In this document: positions 46,079-54,054 of the stretch, one piece after another
Position numbering within the stretch: position 1 is the stretch's first letter
Layout: each line of letters begins with the position of its first letter
NCBI RefSeq assembly: GCF_022761035.1
Contig: NZ_JAKWJP010000007.1
Location: forward strand, 1-64,000
Direction: 5' to 3'
From: Microbacterium sp. SS28
Lineage (GTDB): Bacteria; Actinomycetota; Actinomycetes; Actinomycetales; Microbacteriaceae
Length of the DNA stretch: 64,000 nt
Program-made: the position numbers and the translations under genes
Notes under the pieces: model-generated
What the model was told of the DNA's origin: nothing
What the model saw: only the letters and a program-made list of their open reading frames with translations
The model's database searches: none

Positions 46079-46101
46079 CGGAGGTTCTCCCGGAACCTCC
46101 G
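46079..46101 (+). terminator. Hairpin between ROK repressor and binding-protein genes
   Basis: CGGAGGTTC pairs with GAACCTCCG around a 5-nt loop, 20 bp after the ROK stop. It could terminate or attenuate the repressor message and separate it from the highly expressed binding-protein gene. Confidence 0.5.
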
Positions 46102-46171
46102 CACAAAACCCCCCGGATGGGCCACCCGGCCCCTTCGAATCACCAAGAGAAAACACACGAAGGAAGACACC

Positions 46172-47458
46172 ATGATCAAGAAGCTCGGAGCCTTCGCGCT
46201 CGTCGGCGCTTCGGCTGTCGTTCTCGCAGGCTGCGCGGGCGGTGGCACCGATGCCGCTGCTGAGGCCGAGACCGGTGACCTCACCGTCTGGGTCGTCGGC
46301 ACCGACACGCCGCAGACCGCTCGCGACTACCTCAAGGACACGTTCGAGGCCGAGAACGACGGCTGGACGCTCACCATCGAAGAGAAGACGTGGGCGGATG
46401 TCTCCGACACGTACACGGCCGCGCTCTCGTCGAGCGACTCGCCCGACGTCGTCGAGGTCGGCAACACGCAGGCGCTCGGCTTCGCCGACGCGGGCCTGTT
46501 CGTCGACATCTCCGACATCCAGGACGAGCTCGGCGGCGACGACCTGCTCCCCGGCCTCGTCGAGGCGGGCACGCTCGACGGCACCTTCTACGCCGCGCCG
46601 TACTACGCCGGTGGCCGCATCGTCTTCTACACGCCGCAGATCGTCGGCGACACGCTCCCCGAGACCCTCGAGGACTACGTCGCCCAGGGCGTCGCGCTGA
46701 AGACCGACACGGTCTCGGGCATCTACGCCCCGGGCAAGGACTGGTACAACGCTCTTCCCTACGTCTGGGCCAACGGCGGCGAGATCGCGGTCCAGGACGG
46801 CGACGAGTGGGACGCTCAGTTCTCGAGCCCCGAGAGCCTCAAGGGCCTCGACATGCTCCAGGACGTCTACCTCAACGCGTCGGTCGCCCCGGCGGACGGC
46901 AACGAGCGCATGGGCAACATCGCGTTCTGCAACGGCGAGGTCGGCTTCCTCTCGAGCCCCGCATGGGCCGCGGGCAACATCACGGGCGCATGGCCCTGGG
47001 GTGACGAGGCCGCTGGTGAAGAGGTCTCCGAGGGATGCCCCGACACGTTCGGTGCCGACCTGAGCGCCTTCGCGCTGCCGGGCATGAAGGCCGGCGAGAC
47101 CGCTCCGATCTTCGCGGGCGGCTCGAACATCGCCGTCGCGACCAAGTCGGACGCGCAGGACAAGGCCAAGGAAGCCCTCAAGATCATGCTCTCCGAGGAC
47201 TACCAGAAGCTCCTCGCCGAGCAGGGTCTGACCCCGGGCTACGTCCCGGCGTCGTCGTCGCTCCCCGACACCGACATCGCCAAGGCGCAGGCCGCGGCCC
47301 TCGCCAACTCGAAGTTCACGCCCACGAGCCCGAACTGGGCCGAGGTCGAAGCGGCGCAGATCATCCCGGACGCGCTCGTCAAGATCGCCCAGGGCGGCGA
47401 CGTCAAGACGATCGCCGAGGAGCTCGACGCTCAGATCGAAGCGATCCTCAACAAGTAG
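46172..47458 (+). CDS. Sugar ABC transporter substrate-binding lipoprotein (amino-sugar locus)
   Basis: This 428-residue family-1 solute-binding protein has lipobox VVLAGCAGGG with Cys21. The mature protein starts with a DLTVWVVGTDTPQT strand. Position upstream of permeases, a ROK kinase and nagB suggests GlcNAc or chitooligosaccharides, as for the DasA or NgcE proteins of streptomycetes. The sequence alone does not prove the ligand. ATG preceded by GAAGGAAG. Confidence 0.93.
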   Translation: MIKKLGAFALVGASAVVLAGCAGGGTDAAAEAETGDLTVWVVGTDTPQTARDYLKDTFEAENDGWTLTIEEKTWADVSDTYTAALSSSDSPDVVEVGNTQALGFADAGLFVDISDIQDELGGDDLLPGLVEAGTLDGTFYAAPYYAGGRIVFYTPQIVGDTLPETLEDYVAQGVALKTDTVSGIYAPGKDWYNALPYVWANGGEIAVQDGDEWDAQFSSPESLKGLDMLQDVYLNASVAPADGNERMGNIAFCNGEVGFLSSPAWAAGNITGAWPWGDEAAGEEVSEGCPDTFGADLSAFALPGMKAGETAPIFAGGSNIAVATKSDAQDKAKEALKIMLSEDYQKLLAEQGLTPGYVPASSSLPDTDIAKAQAAALANSKFTPTSPNWAEVEAAQIIPDALVKIAQGGDVKTIAEELDAQIEAILNK

Positions 47459-47466
47459 CAGGTCGA

Positions 47467-47493
47467 GGGGGTCCCGGTCCCATCGGGACCCCC
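47467..47493 (+). terminator. Attenuator hairpin between binding-protein and permease genes
   Basis: GGGGGTCCCG pairs perfectly with CGGGACCCCC around a 7-nt loop, 8 bp after the stop. The permease genes follow only 190 bp later and have no evident promoter. Partial termination here would give more binding protein than permease. Confidence 0.65.
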
Positions 47494-47682
47494 TTGCCCC
47501 GCTCCGATCTCTCGGACAGGCTCAGGAAGCGCGAGCCCCCTGCGCCCGTCCCGGAGACCGGAGTCCCCGACCGTCGTCGGGCCCTGTCGATCCCCGCGCT
47601 GCGCAACGGCTGCCTTCGGCGCGTCCTTGCCCGGCATCCATTCCCCCTCACGTCACGCAATCCACAAGAGAGGAGGCGAGAG

Positions 47683-48663
47683 ATGAGCAGCACCGCCACC
47701 CTCGCGCGACCGTCCGCAGACGGCGAGCACGACGAAGCGTTCGCGCGCGCCGAGCGCCGCGACCAGCGGCGCAAGCGCCGTGAAGCGCGCAATGCCTGGA
47801 CGCTCCTCGCCCCGTCGATGATCATCCTGGGCGTCATGGTCGGCTATCCCGCCGTCCTCATGGTGATCCAGTCCTTCACCGACTACACCGTCAAGAACAA
47901 GGTCCTCGGGACGACGCCGAACTTCGTCTGGTTCGAGAACTACGTCGACCTCTTCTCGGAGTCCGACTTCCCCCAGGTCCTGATGCGCAGCCTCGCGCTC
48001 ATGATCGTCCTGACGGTCCTGAACATGACGCTCGGCGTGCTCGTCGCGGTCCTCATGACGAGGCTCGGACGGGCCTGGCGCATCATCGTCTCGGTCGGGC
48101 TCCTGCTCGCGTGGGCGATGCCGCCCCTGACCGCGACCGTCGTGTGGGGCTGGATCTTCGACACGCAGTACGGGCTCGTGAACTGGACCCTCAACACGAT
48201 CAGCGGCACGGACGACTGGAACAACCACTCGTGGCTGCTCAACCCGTGGTCGTTCTTCTTCGTGCTGACGATCATCATCGTGTGGCAGTCGGTTCCGTTC
48301 GTCGCCTTCACGACGTACGCGGCCCTCGGTCAGGTGCCCGGCGAGGTCCTCGAGGCCTCTTCGCTCGACGGTGCGACGGGGATGTCGCGCTTCCGCCTGA
48401 TCGTCTTCCCGTACCTGCGCAGCGTCCTCACGGTCGTGCTGGTCCTGCAGATCATCTGGAACCTCCGCATCTTCACGCAGGTGTACGCGCTGCAGAGCCG
48501 CGGCGGCATCGCCGCCGAGACCAACGTGCTCGGGACCTACCTGTTCCGTCAGGGCGTCGGTGAGTTCGGCGCGACGGCCGCCATCGGCGTCGTCATGGTG
48601 ATCCTGCTGCTCGCCCTCTCATGGGGCTACGTCCGCACGACGCTCAAGGAGGAGGAGCTGTGA
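47683..48663 (+). CDS. Sugar ABC transporter permease (MalF type)
   Basis: This 326-residue permease has a basic N-terminus (RRDQRRKRREARNAW) and six membrane segments. The EAA loop is VLEASSLDGATGMSRFRLIV. The ATG is preceded by GAGGAGG. Its stop overlaps the next permease start. It forms the channel for the sugar bound by the lipoprotein at 46172. Confidence 0.95.
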   Translation: MSSTATLARPSADGEHDEAFARAERRDQRRKRREARNAWTLLAPSMIILGVMVGYPAVLMVIQSFTDYTVKNKVLGTTPNFVWFENYVDLFSESDFPQVLMRSLALMIVLTVLNMTLGVLVAVLMTRLGRAWRIIVSVGLLLAWAMPPLTATVVWGWIFDTQYGLVNWTLNTISGTDDWNNHSWLLNPWSFFFVLTIIIVWQSVPFVAFTTYAALGQVPGEVLEASSLDGATGMSRFRLIVFPYLRSVLTVVLVLQIIWNLRIFTQVYALQSRGGIAAETNVLGTYLFRQGVGEFGATAAIGVVMVILLLALSWGYVRTTLKEEEL

Positions 48664-49631
48664 GCACTCAGATCAACGCGGCCAATCAGCTCGGCACCCT
48701 CGGTGTCGAAGAGATCCTGGGCGAGGGCGGCGAGCCCAAGGCGCCCAAGAAGCGCTCGATCACGGCACGCCGTCCCTCCGCCAAGCGCGTCGCGACGCGC
48801 ACGCTCCTGAACATCGCGGCCGCCATCGTCTTCGTGTGCTCGGCGTTCCCGGTGTACTGGATGGTGAACATGTCGTTCACCCCCAACAGCGAGATCACGA
48901 GCCGCAACCCCACGTTCGTCCCGCTGCCGTTCACGATCCAGAACTACATCACGGCGTGGACGCGCGAGGCGGCCCCCGGCCAGACGGACTTCCCGCACGC
49001 GCTGCTCGCGACCCTCACCGTGACCTTCGGCGTGCTCATCGCGACCCTCCTGTTCGCCTTCCTCGCCTCCGTCGCGATCGCACGGTTCCGCTTCGGCGGA
49101 CGCCGCATGTTCATCGTGGCCGTGCTCGTCGTGCAGATGATCCCCGCCGAAGCCATGATGTTCACCGTCTACGGCATGATCGACGACTGGCGCCTGTTGA
49201 ACACGCTGCTCGGGCTCGGGATCGTGTACCTCGCCGGCGTCATCCCGTTCACGATCTGGACGCTCCGCGGCTTCGTCGCGGGCGTGCCGGCCGACCTCGA
49301 AGAGGCCGCCATGATCGACGGCTGCACGAAGTCGCAGGCGTTCTGGAAGGTCACCTTCCCGCTGCTCGCGCCGGGCCTCATCGCGACGGGCATCTTCGCC
49401 TTCATCCAGTCGTGGAACGAGTTCACGATGGCGCTGCTGCTGCTCAAGGGCTACAACCTGACGCTCATGCCATGGCTCAACGCGTTCCAGTCGTCGTCGG
49501 TCGGCGGCGCCGTGAACTGGGGTGCCGTCATGGCCGGCTCCACGCTCATCGCGCTCCCCGTCATCATCTTCTTCCTCATCGTGCAGGGTCGGATGACCGG
49601 CGGCCTGGTCGCTGGGGCGGTCAAGGGCTGA
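48660..49631 (+). CDS. Sugar ABC transporter permease (MalG type)
   Basis: This 323-residue permease starts with GTG overlapping the preceding stop. It has six membrane segments and the EAA loop DLEEAAMIDGCTKSQAFWKV. The long polar N-terminus of about 45 residues is slightly more than usual. No ATPase gene follows; a shared MsiK-like ATPase from elsewhere would be needed. Confidence 0.95.
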   Translation: MSTQINAANQLGTLGVEEILGEGGEPKAPKKRSITARRPSAKRVATRTLLNIAAAIVFVCSAFPVYWMVNMSFTPNSEITSRNPTFVPLPFTIQNYITAWTREAAPGQTDFPHALLATLTVTFGVLIATLLFAFLASVAIARFRFGGRRMFIVAVLVVQMIPAEAMMFTVYGMIDDWRLLNTLLGLGIVYLAGVIPFTIWTLRGFVAGVPADLEEAAMIDGCTKSQAFWKVTFPLLAPGLIATGIFAFIQSWNEFTMALLLLKGYNLTLMPWLNAFQSSSVGGAVNWGAVMAGSTLIALPVIIFFLIVQGRMTGGLVAGAVKG

Positions 49632-49674
49632 TGCGCGCGCGAACACCCGCCGCCTCCCGCCGGGAGGTCGGGCG

Positions 49675-50628
49675 ATGAGGGTCGGGCTGGACGTCGGCGG
49701 GACCAAGACCGACGCGGTAGTGGTCGACGACGCGGGCGACATCGCGGGGCGCGTGCGCCTCACGACCGGGTGGGGCGGCGAGCAGATCGTCCGCACGGTC
49801 GTCGCGGCGGTCCACGCGGTGGCGACGGATGCCGGAGCCGACCTGTCGCAGATCGACTCGGTCGGCATCGGGATCCCCGGTCAGGTCGACGCAGAGACGG
49901 GCCGCGTCGCGCACGCCGTCAACCTCGGGGTCGACGACCTCGACCTCGCCGCCGAGGTGGCGCCGATGCTCGGCGTCGCCGTGCGGGTCGAGAACGACGT
50001 CAAGGCGGCGGCGCTGGGCGCGTACGCGCTGCGAGGCCATGCCCTCGGGCTCGGTCTGCGGCACGGCTCGATGGCCTACCTCAACCTCGGGACCGGCGTC
50101 GCGGCGGGCATCGTCATCGACGGCGAGCTCTCGCGGGGCGCGCGCGGCACGGCGGGGGAGGTCGGGCACATCTCGATCGATCCCGCGGGGCCCCTGTGCC
50201 GCTGCGGACAGCACGGCTGCGTCGAGGCGCTCGCGGGCGGCGGAGCCGTCGCGCAGCGCTGGGGCCGCCCCGGCCGCTTCCCGGTCCTGGACGTCTTCGA
50301 CGCCGCCGACGCGGGAGACGAGACCGCCCGCGAACTGCGCGCGGGCATCGCGCGCGGTGTCGCGTCGGCCGTCCGCATCCTCATCCTCACCGCCGATGTC
50401 GACGTCGTCGTGCTCGGCGGCGGGGTCACGGCCCTCGGCGACCGGCTCATGGCGGATGTCTCCGCCGAGCTCGCCGCGAGCGCCGCAGCATCGCCGTTCA
50501 TGCGCTCGCTGCGTCTCGAGGAGAGGGTCGAGCTGCTGCCCGCCGGGTCGCCCGCCGCGGCGCTTGGCGCGGCGCTCATCGGTGCGACCAACGACCCCCA
50601 CACCGAGGAGGCACTCACTCATGGCTGA
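49675..50628 (+). CDS. ROK-family sugar kinase, probably N-acetylglucosamine kinase
   Basis: This 317-residue kinase lacks a DNA-binding domain. It starts MRVGLDVGGTKTDAVVVDD, the ATP phosphate loop. It has the ROK signature around ENDVKAAALGAY and the zinc motif CRCGQHGCVEALAGG. Its place directly before nagB, with an 8-bp overlap, suggests phosphorylation of imported GlcNAc to GlcNAc-6-P for NagA and NagB. Glucose or mannose kinase activity cannot be excluded. Confidence 0.9.
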   Translation: MRVGLDVGGTKTDAVVVDDAGDIAGRVRLTTGWGGEQIVRTVVAAVHAVATDAGADLSQIDSVGIGIPGQVDAETGRVAHAVNLGVDDLDLAAEVAPMLGVAVRVENDVKAAALGAYALRGHALGLGLRHGSMAYLNLGTGVAAGIVIDGELSRGARGTAGEVGHISIDPAGPLCRCGQHGCVEALAGGGAVAQRWGRPGRFPVLDVFDAADAGDETARELRAGIARGVASAVRILILTADVDVVVLGGGVTALGDRLMADVSAELAASAAASPFMRSLRLEERVELLPAGSPAAALGAALIGATNDPHTEEALTHG

Positions 50629-51400
50629 AGTCATCATCGTTCCGGACGCCCAGGCCGCGGGCGGCCTCGTCGCCGACGAGATCGCCCGGCTCATCCGCGC
50701 GAACCCCGAGGTCGTGCTGGGCCTCGCGACGGGCTCGACGCCCCTTCCGGTCTACGAGGCCCTGCCCGAGCGCCTCGACGGCGTCGACGTCTCGCGCGTG
50801 CGCGGTTTCGCGCTCGACGAGTACGTCGGCATCGACCCGGCGCACCCCGAGTCCTACCGCTCGGTCATCCACCGCGAGGTCGTCGAGCCGCTCGGGCTCG
50901 ATCCCGCGCTCATCCGCACGCCGGACGGCTCGCTCGAGGGCATCGAGCACGCGGGCGCCGACTACGAGTCCGCGATCGCCGCGGCCGGCGGGGTCGCGCT
51001 GCAGATCCTCGGCATCGGGACGGACGGCCACATCGGCTTCAACGAGCCGGGCTCGTCGTTCGCCTCGGTCACGCGCGTCAAGACGCTCACGCAGCAGACG
51101 CTCGAGGACAATGCACGCTTCTTCGACTCGGTCGAGGATGTGCCGATGCACTGCATCACGCAGGGCCTCGGCACCATCCTGCGGGCGCGCCACCTCGTGC
51201 TGCTCGCGTTCGGCGAGGGCAAGGCCGAGGCCGTCGCGGGCGCCGTCGAGGGCCCCGTCACGGCGTCGCTGCCGGGGTCGGCGATCCAGCTGCACCCGCA
51301 CGTCACGGTCGTCGTCGACGAGGCAGCGGCATCCCGTCTGCAGTTCGCCGACTACTACCACTACACGTACGACAACAAGCCGGCCTGGCAGGGCCTCTAG
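50621..51400 (+). CDS. nagB: Glucosamine-6-phosphate deaminase
   Basis: This 259-residue enzyme converts glucosamine-6-P to fructose-6-P and ammonia. Motifs GLATGSTPLPVYEAL, FALDEYVGIDPAHPESY with the catalytic Asp, and GIGTDGHIGFNEPGSS are all intact. Its start lies inside the kinase gene. A hairpin follows the stop. Together with nagA at 56486 it links GlcNAc-6-P to glycolysis. Confidence 0.97.
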   Translation: MAEVIIVPDAQAAGGLVADEIARLIRANPEVVLGLATGSTPLPVYEALPERLDGVDVSRVRGFALDEYVGIDPAHPESYRSVIHREVVEPLGLDPALIRTPDGSLEGIEHAGADYESAIAAAGGVALQILGIGTDGHIGFNEPGSSFASVTRVKTLTQQTLEDNARFFDSVEDVPMHCITQGLGTILRARHLVLLAFGEGKAEAVAGAVEGPVTASLPGSAIQLHPHVTVVVDEAAASRLQFADYYHYTYDNKPAWQGL

Positions 51401-51407
51401 GCGCGAG

Positions 51408-51436
51408 GAGTCGACGGGCGGCAAGCGCCCGGACTC
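51408..51436 (+). terminator. Terminator after nagB
   Basis: CGGGCG and CGCCCG enclose a 5-nt loop, and GAGTC/GACTC extend the stem with a 2-nt bulge. It begins 7 bp after the stop. Confidence 0.55.
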
Positions 51437-51511
51437 GACCGGGTCGGGGGAGCCCAGCGTCGCGCCCCTTGGCACGGTTCAGCCCGGGCGCTTCCCGCGC
51501 GTGCGCATCAG

Positions 51512-51517
51512 TACGAT
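51512..51517 (+). promoter_or_regulatory. -10 box, leaderless start of the membrane protein gene at 51524
   Basis: TACGAT ends six bases before the ATG at 51524. Confidence 0.4.
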
Positions 51518-51523
51518 GCAGGC

Positions 51524-52201
51524 ATGACGGATGCCGCGGCCGCTGCCTCACGCGATGACGAACTGGGTCGCACGCTCACGGTGGGCGGTGTCCTCCTCAT
51601 CGCGAGCGCCGTGCTCGCCTTCGTAGCACCGCAGATGATGTCGATGGCTCCCGTGCTGCGCACTGTCGTCTTCTGGGGCGCGGTGGTCGCGTTCTCCTGC
51701 GCGCTCGTCGTCTACGCGTTCGGTCTGGGGCGGGGAGGCAGCATCGTCGCCCGCAAGCCGCTCGGTCTGGGCGCGATGGTGGGCCTCGCCGCGTGGCCGC
51801 TCATCGAGCGGATCATGACGCTCTTCCTTCAGGTGACCTCTGACACGACGCAGTTTTTCATCGCGTGGGGCTGGATCTCCATCGCCGTGCAGCTCGCCGC
51901 GGCGATCGTCATCGTCGTCCAGATCGCCCGAGCAGGCGTCATCACGGGACAGCTCAGGTGGGCGCCGCTGTGGGGCCTCATCGCGGTCGCCGCGCCCCAG
52001 ATCATCGCGCAGCTCCTCGTCGTGGCGACAGGCACCGAGATCAGCCGCGACGAGAACGACGTCGTGTGGATCTTCTTCGGACTCGGTCAGCTCACGGACT
52101 TCGCGGCGCCGGTCATCCTCGGCATCCTGTCCATCGTCCATGCCCAGCGCCGGGTGCCGCGCGCGGCCGAGCCCGTGCAGGTCTACCCGCCCGAAGCCTG
52201 A
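51524..52201 (+). CDS. Membrane protein of unknown function
   Basis: This 225-residue protein has about six hydrophobic segments (for example VGGVLLIASAVLAFVAP and APLWGLIAVAAPQIIAQLL) and short polar ends. No family or active site recognised. It probably stands alone: nagB is terminated before it, and the next gene converges on it. Confidence 0.7.
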   Translation: MTDAAAAASRDDELGRTLTVGGVLLIASAVLAFVAPQMMSMAPVLRTVVFWGAVVAFSCALVVYAFGLGRGGSIVARKPLGLGAMVGLAAWPLIERIMTLFLQVTSDTTQFFIAWGWISIAVQLAAAIVIVVQIARAGVITGQLRWAPLWGLIAVAAPQIIAQLLVVATGTEISRDENDVVWIFFGLGQLTDFAAPVILGILSIVHAQRRVPRAAEPVQVYPPEA

Positions 52202-52223
52202 CGCGGCAGCCCTCAGCGGCGGG

Positions 52224-53615
52224 TCAGGCCGAGAAGACCTTGCCGGGGTTCAGGATGCCGAGCGGGTCGAAGACCTGTGTGATCCGGCGCTGCAGCTCCC
52301 ACTGATCGTCGCCGAGCTCGTCGGCGAGCCAGCGGCGCTTGAGGATGCCGATGCCGTGCTCGCCCGTCAGCGTGCCGCCGAGGCGCAGGGCCGAGCGGAA
52401 CAGGTCGTCTGCGGCATCCCAGATCGCCGGAGGCACCTCGACCGTGCCGTCCTCGCCGACCTCGCCCTCGAAGATGAAGTTGGGGTGCAGGTTGCCGTCG
52501 CCCGCGTGCGCGACGGTCGGGATCACGATGCCGTGCTCGCGCTCGACGCGGGCGATCTCGTCGAACATCGCGGGCAGTGCGCTGCGGGGCACCGAGACGT
52601 CCTCGATGAGCGTCGTGCCGAGGCGCTCCATCGCGGGATGCATCGAACGGCGGATCGCGAGCAGTCGCTCGCCCTCGGCACGGTCGTGCGTGACGGCGAC
52701 CGTGCCGCCCACCGCGCGCAGCGTCGCCGCGATGGCGTCGGCTTCGACGTCGGCGGCGGGGCCGTCGGTCTGGATCGTGAGCTGCGCGGCGCCGGGCGAC
52801 GGCGCATCGAGCGAGAGCAGATCGTGGACGGCGCGCAGGGACGCGGCATCCATGAGCTCCATGATGGAGGGCTGCACTCCCGACGCGGTGACGGCGGCGG
52901 ATGCCGCGGCGGCAGCCCGCACATCGGGGAACGTCGCGGCGACCGTGCACACGACGCCAGGCACGACGCGCCGGAGCTTGAGGGTCGCGCCGACGACGAC
53001 GCCGAGAGTGCCTTCGGAGCCGATGACGAGCGATGTGAGGTCGAGGCCCGTGACGCCCTTGACCGTGCGGTGGCCGAGCTGGAGGAGCCGTCCGTCGGCG
53101 AGCACGAGGTCGACGCCGAGGACGGCATCGCGCACGACGCCGTACTTCGCGCACAGGAGGCCGCCGGCGCCGGTCGCGATGTTGCCGCCCACCGTCGAGA
53201 TGGCGCGGCTCGCGGGATCGGGCGCCCACCAGAGGCCGTGCTCCGCGAGGGCGGCGTTGAGGTCGGCGTTGAGGATTCCCGGCTCGACGACGGCGAGCAG
53301 GTCGTCGGGGCGCACCTCGAGGATCCGGTCCATGCCGCGCACCGAGAGCGCGATCTCACCCGCGCCCGCGTTGGCGCCGCCCGCGAGTCCCGTGCCGGCA
53401 CCGCGCGTCACGACGGGCGTGCGGGTCTCGGTCGCGATCCGCAGGGTCGCCTGCACGTCTTCGACGGAGCGGGCGTGGACGACGGCGATCGGGAGACCGG
53501 ATGCCGCGTGCCCCGACTTGTCGGCCCGCGCCGCGTGCCGCGCCGCATCGGACGTGTCGACCCGCTCGCCGAGCGCTGCCTGCAGACGTGCTGCGACGTC
53601 GGGGGCGGTCGTCAC
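52224..53615 (-). CDS. FAD-binding oxidase, GlcD/D-lactate dehydrogenase type
   Basis: This 463-residue flavoprotein has an FAD-binding PCMH domain at the N-terminus (PVVTRGAGTGLAGGANAGAG and STVGGNIATGAGGL) and an FAD-oxidase C-terminal domain (VAHAGDGNLHPNF and GEHGIGILKRRWL). Such enzymes oxidise 2-hydroxy acids such as glycolate or D-lactate. The iron-sulfur subunits GlcE/GlcF are absent next to it, so a single-subunit D-lactate or 2-hydroxyacid dehydrogenase is more likely. GTG start overlaps the upstream YrdB-like gene stop. Confidence 0.9.
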   Translation of the reverse strand: MTTAPDVAARLQAALGERVDTSDAARHAARADKSGHAASGLPIAVVHARSVEDVQATLRIATETRTPVVTRGAGTGLAGGANAGAGEIALSVRGMDRILEVRPDDLLAVVEPGILNADLNAALAEHGLWWAPDPASRAISTVGGNIATGAGGLLCAKYGVVRDAVLGVDLVLADGRLLQLGHRTVKGVTGLDLTSLVIGSEGTLGVVVGATLKLRRVVPGVVCTVAATFPDVRAAAAASAAVTASGVQPSIMELMDAASLRAVHDLLSLDAPSPGAAQLTIQTDGPAADVEADAIAATLRAVGGTVAVTHDRAEGERLLAIRRSMHPAMERLGTTLIEDVSVPRSALPAMFDEIARVEREHGIVIPTVAHAGDGNLHPNFIFEGEVGEDGTVEVPPAIWDAADDLFRSALRLGGTLTGEHGIGILKRRWLADELGDDQWELQRRITQVFDPLGILNPGKVFSA

Positions 53616-54004
53616 GCGAACCGGCGCCGGCCCGCGATGACGCCGACCGTCACAGCGACGATCGCGAAGCCCAGGCCGATCCACGGCTGGCCCATGCTCC
53701 ACCACGCCATCGTCGCCGTCGCGTACACGAGCAGCTCGACGAGGGCCCGGACGAACGGGTGCACCGCGAAGACGGCCCGTGGCGAGACGAAGAGCGCCCA
53801 CACGAGGATCGCGAGGACGGGCGCGGCGATGCTGACCACGATGTTCCACGGGAACTGCCACATCGCGAAGCCCCACAGCGCGAGCGATCCGAAGGCGAAC
53901 AGCCCGCACACGAAGGCGAGGATGTCGATGGCCGAGAGCGGCGCGCGCGTGCCTGGCTCGGGTTCGGCGGGCGGCACGGGGCGGACGTGGGGCATCTCCG
54001 ACAT
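53612..54004 (-). CDS. YrdB-like (DUF2568) small membrane protein
   Basis: This 130-residue protein has four hydrophobic segments. The pattern of aromatic residues (LALWGFAMWQFPWNIVVSIAAPV, given here only in part: LWGFAMWQFPWN) is that of the YrdB/DUF2568 family, whose function is unknown. A TAGACT box lies 7 nt before the ATG. It is coupled to the FAD oxidase by a 4-bp overlap, which may reflect a shared promoter more than shared function. Confidence 0.75.
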   Translation of the reverse strand: MSEMPHVRPVPPAEPEPGTRAPLSAIDILAFVCGLFAFGSLALWGFAMWQFPWNIVVSIAAPVLAILVWALFVSPRAVFAVHPFVRALVELLVYATATMAWWSMGQPWIGLGFAIVAVTVGVIAGRRRFA

Positions 54005-54011
54005 GGGTTCC

Positions 54012-54017
54012 AGTCTA
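54012..54017 (-). promoter_or_regulatory. -10 box, leaderless start of the YrdB-like gene
   Basis: TAGACT on the minus strand ends seven bases before the ATG at 54004. Confidence 0.4.
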
Positions 54018-54054
54018 GGCGCGGCCTGACCTGCAGCCCGGGCCGGGGGAGCGC

